A stretch of DNA of 64,000 bases from assembly GCF_041395345.1 (NCBI RefSeq), contig NZ_JAWLAR010000001.1, forward strand, positions 1-64,000, given 5' to 3'. Made by a program: the position numbers and the translations under genes. The stretch is from Dokdonella sp041395345. GTDB lineage: Bacteria > Pseudomonadota > Gammaproteobacteria > Xanthomonadales > Rhodanobacteraceae. Positions 17,830 through 26,258 of this stretch are shown piece after piece. The notes beneath the pieces were generated by a model. The model was given only the letters and a program-made list of their open reading frames with translations, searched no databases and was not told the origin of the DNA. Within the stretch, counting starts at the first letter, position 1. Every line of letters begins with the position of its first letter.

Positions 17830-20800
17830 ATGGAAGAGTCGGTTTTCCGCCAGTTGTTGTCGCGCAGCGCCAATGCGGTGCTCGACCAGCACACCCTGGC
17901 CAAGGGCGCCGAATACCTGCGCCGGGGCCGGGTGCGCGAGATCTGGTACGAGAGCCTCGGCCAAGCCGGCACCCTGTTTGGCTCGATCCAGGGTCGCGAC
18001 ACCAGCCCCTATACCGCTGCAATCCTGATCGGCATCAACGGCGGCAAGCCGAAGTTCGATACCCAGTGCACCTGCCCGCTGGAAGGTGAGTGCAAGCACG
18101 TCGCCGCCATCGCCCTGAAGATGCTCGGCAATGGCAGCGAACCCCTTGAAGCGCGCCCTGTCGCCACTCCGGGGCGAGGCGACCTCGGTGCCTGGAAACC
18201 GTGGTTCGACTCGTTCTCGGATCCCCCCAAGCCGGCCAGGCGCCCGTCCGCCGCCGTGGACCCCGGCCTGGTCTTCGGAATCCTGCTGCGCGTCGGTGAT
18301 GGCACGCTCCCCGGTATCCAGGCCCAGCCGGTCTGGCTCAAACCGAACAAGCGCGGCGGACTCGGCTCGCCGCAGCCCGTTGGCCAGTTCCAGTTCGGTG
18401 CCGATCCCTGGCAGCGTCTGACCGTGCACCAGTTCGAGCATGTCGCACGTCTGCGCATGGCCAGCCCGCACTATGCTTCCAGTGCCTGGTATCCGCTGAC
18501 CGGCGAGCGCGACGAGGCGCTGCTGGAGATCCTGCTTGCCGAATACCCGTGTTTCGTCGAAAAACCCTCGCGCGGGCAGGTCAAGCTGGGCGAGACGCGC
18601 ACGCTCGACTGGGGTTGGCAACTCTTCGAGGACGGCAATCAGAAACTCGTGCCCAAGCTCGATGTTGCCGACGCGGCCACGCGCCTGCTGCGCATCGCGC
18701 AGATCTGGTACTACGATCCGGGCAAGCTTGCGATTGGACGCGTCGAGGGCGACACCCGGGTGATCGATGCGGCCCTGCGCGCGCCGGCACTGATGCCCGA
18801 ACATGCCGAGTTCGTGGTCGAACACTGGCACAAGACTCAGCAGCTCGAAGGCCTGCCGAAACCGGCCAGGGCGAGTGCCCCGGAAACCCACAAGGTCGTG
18901 CCGACACCGGTGCTGACGCTGCGGGCTTTTCCGGTCATGACGGTCAGTGCCGGCATCGCCAACCGCTATCAGGCGGGCAGCGTGCGCCTGAGTTTCGACT
19001 ACGACGGACCTCGCCTGCCGTTCTCGCCTGTCAAGCCACGCGAACGTCGTTTGCATGATGGCAAGCTGCTCGAAATCGTGCGCGACCGCTCGGCCGAGAT
19101 CGCTGCCTGCGAGCAACTGGAAGCACTTGGCCTGATTGATGTCGAGCTGTTGCCGCGCATGGCCAACTTGCCACGCGACGCCTTCACCGATGGTGATTTC
19201 GTGCTCGAACCGAGACGTGGCCAGTTGATCGCCGCAGAACACCTGTTCGCACTCGCGCCACGCCTGCGCGATCACGGCTTCCGCCTGGAGACCGACGCCG
19301 GTTTCCCATTTGAACTGCTTGATGAACCGGACGACTGGTACGCCGAGATCGAGGAATCGGGCAACGCCTGGTTCGATCTGAGCCTGGGCATCGATATCGG
19401 CGGCGAACGCGTCGACCTGCTGCCGATCCTGCGCCGCCTGTTGTCCGACCCCGGATTTCCGCTGGCCCCACGCAAGGGGGAAGACGCCGATGCCTTGTGG
19501 CTGGTACCGGTCGATGATCGCCGTCGCGTGCCGCTGCCACTGGGTCGCCTGCGTCAGTTGATGGCGCCCTTGCTCGAGTGGCTGCAGGACATGCCCGAGC
19601 GGGATGCGGAACAGGGCAGCCTGCGTTTGCGCCGCTCACAGGGCACGGTGCTCGATGAACTGTCGGCCGGCAACGAGATGCCCTGGCGCGGTGGCGAGCG
19701 CCTGCGCAAGGAACTGGCGCGGCTGCGCGAGGCGCGACAGCCGGCCACCGAACCGGAGGGATTCAAGGCCACCCTGCGCGCCTATCAACGCGATGGCCTG
19801 GCCTGGCTGGGCTTTCTCGCCGATGCCGGCCTCGGCGGTGTCCTTGCCGACGACATGGGCCTTGGCAAGACAGTCCAGGTGCTCGCTCATCTGCTCTCGG
19901 AAAAGCAGCGCGGACATCTCGACCAGCCGGCCCTGATCGTCGCCCCGACCAGTCTCGTCTCCAACTGGCGCGACGAGGCGCGCCGGTTCACGCCGGACCT
20001 GTCCGTGCTTGTCCTGCATGGTCCGGCACGGGGCGGCCTGCATGAAGCGATCCCGCATCAGGACCTGGTCATCACGACCTACCCGCTGCTGGCCCGCGAT
20101 CGCGACGAATTGCTCTCGCACGAATACGCCTTGCTGGTTCTGGATGAATCGCAGGTGGTCAAGAACTCAAAAAGTCAGGCGGCCAGGGTGGTGCGTGAAA
20201 TTCCCGCTCGGCGTCGCCTCGCCATGACCGGCACGCCGCTGGAAAACCATCTGGGTGAACTCTGGGCGCAGTTCGATGCGGTCGAACCCGGTCTGCTCGG
20301 CAGCGAGCGCCATTTCACGCGCTTCTTCCGCACCCCGATCGAGAAGCACGACGACGCCGAACGACGCGATCGACTGAGCCGGCGGATCGCACCCCTGCTG
20401 CTGCGTCGACGCAAGGAAGACGTGCTTGCCGACCTGCCCGAAAAGACCTTGATCCCGCGCAATATCGAGCTGGATGGCGCGCAACGCGAACTCTACGAGA
20501 GTCTGCGCCTGGCCCAGCACGAACGCGTGCTGGCCGAAGTGCAGAAACGCGGCCTCGCGCAGAGCGGCATCATCGTCCTCGATGCCCTGCTCAAACTGCG
20601 CCAGGCCTGCTGCGATCCACGTCTGGTCAAGCTCGAAGGCGCACGACGGATCAAGGAATCGGCCAAGCTCGACCTGTTGCTGGAGCTGACCGACAGTCTG
20701 GTCGCCGAAGGCCGGCGCATCCTGGTGTTCAGCCAGTTTGCCGAGATGCTCGACCTGATCGCCAAGGCGCTGACCCTGCGCAAGCAGAAATTCCAGATGC

Positions 20801-21174
20801 TGACCGGCCAGACTCCCGGCAGCCAGCGCGCCGAGCTGGTGGCACGCTTCCAGGCCGAGGAGGTTCCGATCTTCCTGATCAGTCTCAAGGCCGGCGGTGT
20901 CGGCCTCAATCTGACCGCCGCCGATACCGTCATTCACTATGACCCGTGGTGGAATCCGGCCGTCGAGGCGCAGGCCACCGACCGCGCCCATCGCATCGGC
21001 CAGGACAAGCCGGTGTTTGTCTACAAGCTGATCTGTACCGGCACGGTCGAGGAAAAGATCCAGGCCCTGCAGGAGCGCAAGGCCAGCCTGGCCGAAGCGG
21101 TGCTCGAGGGCGGCAGCACGCAGGCGTTGCGCTTCGATGAAGAAGACCTCGCCGAACTGTTCGCGCCGCTGTAG
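17830..21174 (+). CDS. SNF2-family helicase with N-terminal SWIM zinc finger
   Basis: This 1114-residue DNA-dependent ATPase combines a SWIM zinc finger (Cys-x-Cys and Cys-x-His in TQCTCPLEGECKHVAAIAL, near residues 78-97) with a central region of unknown fold and a C-terminal SNF2 motor. Motor motifs are visible: Walker A VLADDMGLGKTVQVLAHL near 675, motif II LLVLDESQVVKN, motif III AMTGTPLENHLGELW, and motifs V-VI ISLKAGGVGLNLTAADTVIH plus ATDRAHRIGQ. Motif II reads DESQ rather than the commoner DEAQ or DEAH. Bacterial members of this HepA/RapA-like class are thought to remodel protein-DNA or RNA polymerase complexes. It appears monocistronic. Confidence 0.92.
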   Translation: MEESVFRQLLSRSANAVLDQHTLAKGAEYLRRGRVREIWYESLGQAGTLFGSIQGRDTSPYTAAILIGINGGKPKFDTQCTCPLEGECKHVAAIALKMLGNGSEPLEARPVATPGRGDLGAWKPWFDSFSDPPKPARRPSAAVDPGLVFGILLRVGDGTLPGIQAQPVWLKPNKRGGLGSPQPVGQFQFGADPWQRLTVHQFEHVARLRMASPHYASSAWYPLTGERDEALLEILLAEYPCFVEKPSRGQVKLGETRTLDWGWQLFEDGNQKLVPKLDVADAATRLLRIAQIWYYDPGKLAIGRVEGDTRVIDAALRAPALMPEHAEFVVEHWHKTQQLEGLPKPARASAPETHKVVPTPVLTLRAFPVMTVSAGIANRYQAGSVRLSFDYDGPRLPFSPVKPRERRLHDGKLLEIVRDRSAEIAACEQLEALGLIDVELLPRMANLPRDAFTDGDFVLEPRRGQLIAAEHLFALAPRLRDHGFRLETDAGFPFELLDEPDDWYAEIEESGNAWFDLSLGIDIGGERVDLLPILRRLLSDPGFPLAPRKGEDADALWLVPVDDRRRVPLPLGRLRQLMAPLLEWLQDMPERDAEQGSLRLRRSQGTVLDELSAGNEMPWRGGERLRKELARLREARQPATEPEGFKATLRAYQRDGLAWLGFLADAGLGGVLADDMGLGKTVQVLAHLLSEKQRGHLDQPALIVAPTSLVSNWRDEARRFTPDLSVLVLHGPARGGLHEAIPHQDLVITTYPLLARDRDELLSHEYALLVLDESQVVKNSKSQAARVVREIPARRRLAMTGTPLENHLGELWAQFDAVEPGLLGSERHFTRFFRTPIEKHDDAERRDRLSRRIAPLLLRRRKEDVLADLPEKTLIPRNIELDGAQRELYESLRLAQHERVLAEVQKRGLAQSGIIVLDALLKLRQACCDPRLVKLEGARRIKESAKLDLLLELTDSLVAEGRRILVFSQFAEMLDLIAKALTLRKQKFQMLTGQTPGSQRAELVARFQAEEVPIFLISLKAGGVGLNLTAADTVIHYDPWWNPAVEAQATDRAHRIGQDKPVFVYKLICTGTVEEKIQALQERKASLAEAVLEGGSTQALRFDEEDLAELFAPL

Positions 21175-21262
21175 CGCATTGCGCGCGCCGCCGCAGATGA
21201 ACATTCGCACCCAATGAGTGTCCCAGTGTTCACGCCATCCGCTCCACAGCCCAGGTCCATGC

Positions 21263-22117
21263 ATGAATTTTCAAAGCGCTTGCGTCCGTTTCGTTGTTGC
21301 GGGTATCGCCGCGCTCGCCCCGCTTGCGGGCGCTGAGGCCGTCGCCGTGAAAGCCGAACATGTCACGGTCGAGCTGGTCAGCGAGTCGAGCGGACTGGTG
21401 CCCGGCGAGATCGCGTGGCTCGGTCTGCGTCTGCGCCATGATCCACACTGGCACACTTACTGGATCAATCCGGGTGATTCCGGATTGCCGACGCGACTGA
21501 AGTGGCAACTGCCGGACGGCTTTGCGGCCGATGCCATCGTCTGGCCGGCACCGACCCGATTCGAGATTGGCGGTCTCTACAACTTTGGCCATGCCGGCGA
21601 GGTCGTGCTGCCCGTGGCCATCCATGTCCCGAAAAACGCGAGTCCCGGTCGGTCTGTGCCGTTGGCCGTCGACGCCAGCTGGCTTGTTTGTCGAGAGGAA
21701 TGCATCACCGGCAAGGCGCGCCTTGATCTCGAATTGCCGGTGGTCGCCCATGAAGCACTGCGAGACTCCGCGCATGCGAATTTGTTCGCGTCAGCCCGCA
21801 ACGCGACACCCGCTGCGACCGACTGGTCCGGCAGCGCACGGCTGACCGGCAACCAGGTCGAGATCCGGCTCAAGGGCGCCGACCTACCGCAAGTCGCTGG
21901 CCTTGACGTGTTCGCCGTCGAGCGTCGAATTCTCGGCAATGCGCCGCCAGACATGCACCGCGATGGCAACGACCTCGTCATCATCGCGCGCAAGAATGAC
22001 TATTTCGACGAAACACCCGCCATGCTCGACCTCGTGTTGACTTCAGGGATGACGAATGGCCATGCCAGCGCCTGGCAGGTTCGCGTACCGTTTCATGTCG
22101 ATGCCCAGTCAGACTGA
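21263..22117 (+). CDS. Stand-alone DsbD-alpha-like periplasmic protein
   Basis: The 284-residue secreted protein has a signal peptide (about 1-23). Its immunoglobulin-like N-terminal part resembles the DsbD/ScsB alpha domain (PF11412): LRHDPHWHTYWINPGDSGLPT near 55-75, IGGLYNFGHAGEVVLPV, and a cysteine pair in ASWLVCREECITGKA near 145-158. In full-length DsbD or ScsB a membrane electron-conducting domain and a thioredoxin domain follow; here the frame stops after the alpha-type region and its following beta-rich extension. The next gene encodes a secreted redoxin, so the two may form a small periplasmic thiol pair. The start at 21263 is inferred from the signal peptide. Confidence 0.8.
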   Translation: MNFQSACVRFVVAGIAALAPLAGAEAVAVKAEHVTVELVSESSGLVPGEIAWLGLRLRHDPHWHTYWINPGDSGLPTRLKWQLPDGFAADAIVWPAPTRFEIGGLYNFGHAGEVVLPVAIHVPKNASPGRSVPLAVDASWLVCREECITGKARLDLELPVVAHEALRDSAHANLFASARNATPAATDWSGSARLTGNQVEIRLKGADLPQVAGLDVFAVERRILGNAPPDMHRDGNDLVIIARKNDYFDETPAMLDLVLTSGMTNGHASAWQVRVPFHVDAQSD

Positions 22118-22308
22118 CAGCCCAGAATCCATGCAATCTTGATTGTCGCTGCAAGCATCGCCATATAAGCCACGTACGAAGGCCTGCCGCAGTTGAAGCG
22201 GGCCTGGGCTGCAGAACGGTTCATGTCCGCGCCGGGCCTGGCCGCAATGCGGCCCGACGACTTGCTCCGACTGAATCCCCTTCTACCCGACGCACAGGAG
22301 TCCGCCAC

Positions 22309-22917
22309 ATGTTCTTCAGAACCGCACTGTTCAGCGCACTCGCCGGCATGACCCTCGGCGCTTCCGCTTTCGCCAGCGTCGAAGTGGGCCAACCGGCCCC
22401 GGATTTCAGCCTCACCGGTGCCGATGGCAAGACCCATTCGCTGGCCGACTATCGCGGCCAGATCGTCGTTCTCGAATGGAACAATCCCGATTGCCCTTTC
22501 GTGAAGAAACACTACGGCGGCAACATGCAGAAGCAGCAGGCCCAAGCCGTCGCATCGGGCGTGGTGTGGCTCACGATCAACTCGGGCGCACCCGGCAAGC
22601 AGGGCCATCTCACTGCGGAATCCGCCAGGGCCTACATGGCCGACACCAGCGCGAAGCAGTCCGCGTATCTGTTCGATCCGGACGGCAAGACCGGTCATGC
22701 CTACGGTGCGCGTACGACACCGCACATGTTCGTTGTCGATGCCGATGGCAAGCTGCGCTACGCTGGCGGTATCGATTCTGTTGCCAGCGCCGACAAGGAT
22801 GACATTGCCGACGCGACCCAGTTTGTCCCGCTGGCGCTGTCTGAACTTGCCGCAGGCAAGCCTGTATCCACGACCAGGTCCGAGCCCTACGGCTGCTCGG
22901 TCAAATACGGAGGTTGA
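22309..22917 (+). CDS. Secreted thioredoxin-fold (redoxin) protein
   Basis: This protein has 202 residues: a signal peptide (about 1-22) followed by an AhpC/TSA-redoxin domain. It starts VEVGQPAPDFSLTGADGKTH and contains the single-Cys motif WNNPDCPFVKKHYGGNM near residues 60-76 in place of a CxxC thioredoxin site. ARTTPHMFVVDADGKLRYAG follows. A second Cys occurs near the C-terminus (EPYGCSVKYGG) and could act as resolving cysteine. It probably reduces peroxides or thiols in the periplasm. An AGGAG ribosome binding site lies upstream of 22309. It follows the DsbD-alpha-like gene and precedes a tiny membrane-protein gene by five bases. Confidence 0.85.
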   Translation: MFFRTALFSALAGMTLGASAFASVEVGQPAPDFSLTGADGKTHSLADYRGQIVVLEWNNPDCPFVKKHYGGNMQKQQAQAVASGVVWLTINSGAPGKQGHLTAESARAYMADTSAKQSAYLFDPDGKTGHAYGARTTPHMFVVDADGKLRYAGGIDSVASADKDDIADATQFVPLALSELAAGKPVSTTRSEPYGCSVKYGG

Positions 22918-22922
22918 CCACG

Positions 22923-23141
22923 ATGCGCGCACTTTTCGTTCTGCTTCTCTGGGCCATCGTGCTCGTGCTGTGCTGGCCGGTCGCCCTGGTGCTGCTGATC
23001 CTGTGGCCGATCCTCTGGCTGCTTTCGATTCCGTTCCGCATCGTCGGCGCCCTGATGGAAGGCATCCTCGCCCTGATCAAGGCCATCTTCCTGTTGCCCG
23101 CGCGCATTCTGGGCTACCGGCCGCCGTCGACGGCGCAGTAA
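22923..23141 (+). CDS. Small hydrophobic membrane protein
   Basis: The 72-residue product is almost entirely hydrophobic, with one or two membrane helices (about 3-35 and 40-60) rich in Leu, Ile, Trp and Pro, ending RPPSTAQ. I know no named family. GGAGG at 22909-22913 overlaps the end of the upstream redoxin gene and sits nine bases before the ATG at 22923, so translation is credible and the gene is probably co-transcribed with the redoxin gene. Confidence 0.7.
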   Translation: MRALFVLLLWAIVLVLCWPVALVLLILWPILWLLSIPFRIVGALMEGILALIKAIFLLPARILGYRPPSTAQ

Positions 23142-23155
23142 TCCACTCGAGCACA

Positions 23156-23174
23156 CCCGCGCCGAAGGCGCGGG
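23156..23174 (+). terminator. GC-rich hairpin after the redoxin operon
   Basis: A perfect 8-bp stem, CCCGCGCC/GGCGCGGG, with a GAA loop lies 14 bases after the small membrane-protein gene. No T-run follows, so it may be a weak terminator or mRNA 3'-stabilising hairpin rather than a classical Rho-independent terminator. Confidence 0.45.
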
Positions 23175-23426
23175 CGTCGCGCATGGCCGCGCTGCGGTAC
23201 TTGCGAGGTCCGGACCGACGGCCTCGCATCACTTGCCGCCCGGGTGGAACCCTGAATCTTCGCCGGGCCACCGGGTAGTGCCTGGTCCCACGCCCTGTGA
23301 TACGGTTCGCATTCCCAGCGCGGAGCGTGACTGCATCGGACAGCCGATGCTTGCAACACGCTGACGACTGCGGTTCCCTGCGGCACGCATTGCGCTGGCC
23401 CCTGCTCAACACAGAGAGGGCCAGTC

Positions 23427-24629
23427 ATGTTTCGAATTCTCGTTTGCGCCATCCCGCTGATGTCGATCCTGCCGGCAGCGCTGGCCGCCGACGTCAAGCA
23501 ACCGTGGAGCCAGGTGCCGATCTTTCCGCACGCACCACTGGAAGCAAAACTCGGTACGTTCACCCTGGGCGCGGATCCGGACGTGCTTGCCGTCGTGCTG
23601 TGGAACGACCGCGTCAACAATCGGCTCGACGCCATCCGCATTCCGCCGCCGTACGACGGCACGGGCATCACCAGCACGCCGCTGGAGAACACCGCGACAC
23701 TGTTCGCCCTCGGCGACATCTGCACTCAGGGAACGAACGTGGTCGTGCCCTACATAAAGAACTTCAACATCGAGGTGGCCCGCTTCAACGGCAGTACCTG
23801 GTCGACCTCCACCATTCCGGGCACCACCACCAACAGTTTCACCACAGCCGATTGCGCGGTGACGCACGATTCGATCGTCGTATCGGGCCAGGATTTCAAC
23901 GACCAGGAGGTCGAGATCTTCCGATCGACCACCGGTGGGGCCAGCTACACGTTCTATGGCCGCTACTCGAATGCCGTGGGTCCTTTCAGTGGCGCCCCGC
24001 GGGACCAATTGCTGGCGGCGCCGACCTCTCAGCATGCCTTCTCCCTGAGCATGACGCCGACGGGCCAGGTTCGTGTCGCCGAGTTCAACCTGGATGCCAG
24101 TCCCGCGGTGTTCACGCAGAGAAACATCATCAACCTGCCGGCGCCGCCTGGCACCTTCAGCGTGGTGCGTGAGTCGGCCGCCGGCTTCACCCTCGCAGGC
24201 AGGGCCATATTTACCTACAACGCTGACGATGCGGCACGGGTCGTCGAATTCCCGTTCTCCAACGCGTCGGCCATCACGACGCGCAATCTGGGAGCCATCA
24301 ACAACAGTGGATCCCAGTTTCCGTTCCAGGGCGGCGGGGTGGTCTATTCCGAGGGCGAGTCCAGCCACGCGAACATTCTGTGGGGAGACTGGTTCATCCT
24401 CTCGGACAGCGGCGGGTTCACCACCGATTCGAGCTATCCGAAAGTCGGCATCGGCGGTCCCGTCGACGGTTGCGCAATCGAACGCCATTCCCTGCGAAAT
24501 CAGACGGCGGTGGTAGTTCCCACGGCCGGCGCAGATTCGACCACCCTGCTGTTCCGCAAGGACGATGCCGCGGGAATCTTCCGGGATGGCTTCGAATCCG
24601 GCGACACCTCATCGTGGAGCTGCCAATAG
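23427..24629 (+). CDS. Secreted protein with DGFE C-terminal tail
   Basis: The 400-residue protein has a signal peptide (about 1-20, ending ALAA) and a long beta-rich body. Its repeated Ser/Thr-rich blades (for example NGSTWSTSTIPGTTTNSFT near 112) suggest a beta-propeller. It ends GIFRDGFESGDTSSWSCQ. I recognise no enzymatic motif. The tail resembles that of the gene at 5806 and is of a kind I associate with exported proteins of Lysobacterales. It appears monocistronic; the 285 bases upstream contain only the hairpin at 23156 and no other supported feature. Likely an outer-surface or secreted protein of unknown function. Confidence 0.75.
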   Translation: MFRILVCAIPLMSILPAALAADVKQPWSQVPIFPHAPLEAKLGTFTLGADPDVLAVVLWNDRVNNRLDAIRIPPPYDGTGITSTPLENTATLFALGDICTQGTNVVVPYIKNFNIEVARFNGSTWSTSTIPGTTTNSFTTADCAVTHDSIVVSGQDFNDQEVEIFRSTTGGASYTFYGRYSNAVGPFSGAPRDQLLAAPTSQHAFSLSMTPTGQVRVAEFNLDASPAVFTQRNIINLPAPPGTFSVVRESAAGFTLAGRAIFTYNADDAARVVEFPFSNASAITTRNLGAINNSGSQFPFQGGGVVYSEGESSHANILWGDWFILSDSGGFTTDSSYPKVGIGGPVDGCAIERHSLRNQTAVVVPTAGADSTTLLFRKDDAAGIFRDGFESGDTSSWSCQ

Positions 24630-24745
24630 ATCCAGCCGCATCCCGCTCGGGCCATCGGTCGCCGTGACCCCTACCGCAAGGCAGACGCGGGTTGCTGCTC
24701 CATTACCTGGCTGCGGAAACGCTCATCGGACACAAACTTCTTCAC

Positions 24746-25045
24746 TCATGGAAGGTACTGACTCCTGGAGTTCTCGCCGGCCAAGGCCTGCGCTACTGCG
24801 TCCTCCCCGATCAGCAGGATCCGCGCGCTGATCAGATCGACAAACGCGATGAACTGCTGAACCGGGACACTCGTTTCGAGGTCGTTGGCATAGTCTGACG
24901 GATCTCCGATGCTCTCAACCTTTCGAAGCAGAACATAGACACGCGTTGCGTCAAGGGATTGAACGATTGTGGGGATCTTCTTCTTCGCCCCCTTGCGGGA
25001 AAGGTAGGCGATAGAGATTTCGTCGATCTGCTCGGCGACAGTCAT
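24746..25045 (-). CDS. Hypothetical cassette protein, 99 residues
   Basis: This small predicted cytosolic protein starts MTVAEQIDEISIAYLSRKGA, with a Lys-rich stretch (GAKKKIPT) and a helical C-terminal half containing VQQFIAFVDLISARILL. I do not recognise the family. It begins 28 bases after the attC-type site at 25074-25133, on the same strand as the two genes upstream, so it probably arrived as an integron cassette or was captured beside one. GGGAACC lies just before the ATG. No attC site follows its 3' end, so it may be the terminal, no longer mobile, cassette. Confidence 0.6.
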   Translation of the reverse strand: MTVAEQIDEISIAYLSRKGAKKKIPTIVQSLDATRVYVLLRKVESIGDPSDYANDLETSVPVQQFIAFVDLISARILLIGEDAVAQALAGENSRSQYLP

Positions 25046-25073
25046 TTGGTTCCCGTTGCATGGTGTTGACAGC

Positions 25074-25133
25074 GCCCAATGCCTCAGTTCAGCCGCGCCG
25101 CGAAGCGGCGTCGGCCTGGACGAATCGCCAGCC
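25074..25133 (-). other. attC-type integron recombination site (aadA-like)
   Basis: On the minus strand this 60-base element starts two bases after the stop codon of the gene at 25135 and is an imperfect inverted repeat. Its core, GCCGACGCCGCTTCGCGGCG (on the minus strand), equals, as I recall it, the centre of the attC site of aadA-type cassettes of class 1 integrons, and the flanks (ATTCGTCCAG, GGCTGAACTGA) are also close. The outer boxes are degenerate: GGCTGGC for the R'' box and ATTGGGC for the R' box, where GTTRRRY is expected. Orientation agrees with the genes. Confidence 0.75.
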
Positions 25134-25134
25134 G

Positions 25135-25758
25135 TCACAGCGGTGGAGGCATGCATGACGGGCGCCTGGTAGCGGTAGCCAGGATGTTGTGCTGTAGAGG
25201 TTGTCGACCAGAAAGGACCGCAGCTTGCATGCAGCTGACGACTGCTAGGCCGTTTGCATTGCGGAGAACATCATGTATCAACCGGACAGGGTATCCGTCA
25301 TCGTGTCGTCGAATAGAGTGGATACCTGCATGGACATAGGAGTTCAACGCTTTCCATGAGTTCTCCTTGAAGCGGGATAGTGCATCGTAAGCCTGTGGCG
25401 GCGCCTTCGTGGCCAGAGCCTGCATCATTTCTGAGGTTTGAGGCAGGTTCTTTGCCGCCTGCTCAGACTCTAGAGAAAGAGTAGCAATCAACTTTGAAAG
25501 TTGATTTTCCGACGCAGCGTATAGCAGCCAAATTGAACGAGCGAGCGCTTCAAACTGGGCGCGATGAACAACGGCGGCTGATGACAGCAAACCATGACGA
25601 AGAAGCTTTTTTGTCGATGTCCAATGTTCCAGGGAGAGTGAGCATGCAGCATCACTGGATTGAATGCGCGGTGAGTCGTCAAAGAGCGGCAGGTCAATCA
25701 GCGCCAACAATTCTTCAGCCAGATCGTCGGACTCGTCGAATATTGTGGGCACAGGCAC
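25135..25758 (-). CDS. DUF6988-like cassette protein
   Basis: This 207-residue predicted cytosolic protein is mainly helical. Stretches such as RHGLLSSAAVVHRAQFEALA near 54-73, LNSYVHAGIHSIRRHDDGYP near 142 and LRNANGLAVVSCMQAAVLSG near 168 match, from memory, a domain of unknown function (DUF6988-type) scattered in mobile regions of proteobacteria. Base composition is clearly lower in GC than the neighbouring chromosome. It is flanked by attC-type sites on both sides (25775-25864 upstream, 25074-25133 downstream), in the orientation expected for a gene cassette. Function unknown. Confidence 0.7.
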   Translation of the reverse strand: MPVPTIFDESDDLAEELLALIDLPLFDDSPRIQSSDAACSLSLEHWTSTKKLLRHGLLSSAAVVHRAQFEALARSIWLLYAASENQLSKLIATLSLESEQAAKNLPQTSEMMQALATKAPPQAYDALSRFKENSWKALNSYVHAGIHSIRRHDDGYPVRLIHDVLRNANGLAVVSCMQAAVLSGRQPLQHNILATATRRPSCMPPPL

Positions 25759-25774
25759 AGTGGCGAATGTTGCG

Positions 25775-25864
25775 GCCTAACGCTGCGCGTAAGCCGCGAG
25801 CAAAAGCGCCTCGCTCTTGCGAGTCGGGCGCCGGCAGGGCGCGGACTTGACGCGCTTGTTGGGC
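25775..25864 (-). other. attC integron recombination site (90 bases)
   Basis: Read on the minus strand, the element begins GCCCAAC directly after the stop codon of the gene at 25866 and ends GCGTTAGGC, i.e. it has both conserved R''/R' boxes (RYYYAAC and GTTRRRY). Just inside them, GCGCGTCAAG pairs with CTTACGCGC, leaving one unpaired base, as expected for the extrahelical base of L''. Length, palindromy and placement between two codirectional ORFs are textbook features of attC sites. Confidence 0.85.
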
Positions 25865-25865
25865 G

Positions 25866-26258
25866 TCATTGAGTTCTACCGCCAAAGCGCTCCGCAAACC
25901 CCTGACGCGCTTCTCCGATAAAGACGAGAAGCTCATTCTCAGGAACTCTCTTGACAACGATGTGCTGGCGAGTGGCTTCGGCCGCAACGGCATCCGCCTT
26001 TTGCTCCCGCGGGATGAGCAGCGTTTGAGGCAACTGTTGCCGGTGGCTTTGCCCGGCTTTCAGGAGCCGCCGGGCCTCGATGGTGGACAGTTCCACTGCC
26101 CTTACTGCAACCAGCTCCGAGCCCAGAATGAAGCCACTCGCGGCATCCATCAACGCAAGGCAATTGAGATCTCCATCCTGTTCGGTCTGAATCGGTGCAT
26201 CATTCAGCCTGAACACGATCCAAGCCTCGTCTACGTCAAACTGAGTCGGTTCAAGCAT
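25866..26258 (-). CDS. Hypothetical cassette protein, 130 residues
   Basis: The protein begins MLEPTQFDVDEAWIVFRLND and contains LNCLALMDAASGFILGSELV near 32-51, LPQTLLIPREQKADAV near 77 and HIVVKRVPENELLVFIGEAR near 98-117. It appears cytosolic and mixed alpha/beta; I cannot assign a function, though similar proteins occur in Xanthomonadales. An AGAGAGG ribosome binding site precedes the ATG at 26258. Its stop codon is followed at once by the attC site at 25775-25864, so it is the cargo of that cassette. A degenerate core-like GTGGGGC (minus strand, 26277-26283) lies 19 bases upstream and could mark the other cassette boundary. Confidence 0.68.
   Translation of the reverse strand: MLEPTQFDVDEAWIVFRLNDAPIQTEQDGDLNCLALMDAASGFILGSELVAVRAVELSTIEARRLLKAGQSHRQQLPQTLLIPREQKADAVAAEATRQHIVVKRVPENELLVFIGEARQGFAERFGGRTQ

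Noticed and set aside
17455..19275. 606-codon antisense frame opposite the SNF2 helicase
   Set aside because: The helicase frame carries clear motifs; the antisense product has no domain and spans two genes.
22093..22932. Minus-strand frame opposite the redoxin gene, including the gap at 22118-22308
   Set aside because: It is antisense to a clear redoxin gene. The short hydrophobic end in the gap is too small and lacks translation signals.
23156..23174. Hairpin as a CRISPR or REP-type repeat
   Set aside because: Only one copy was seen; no spacers or further copies nearby. Listed as a possible weak terminator.
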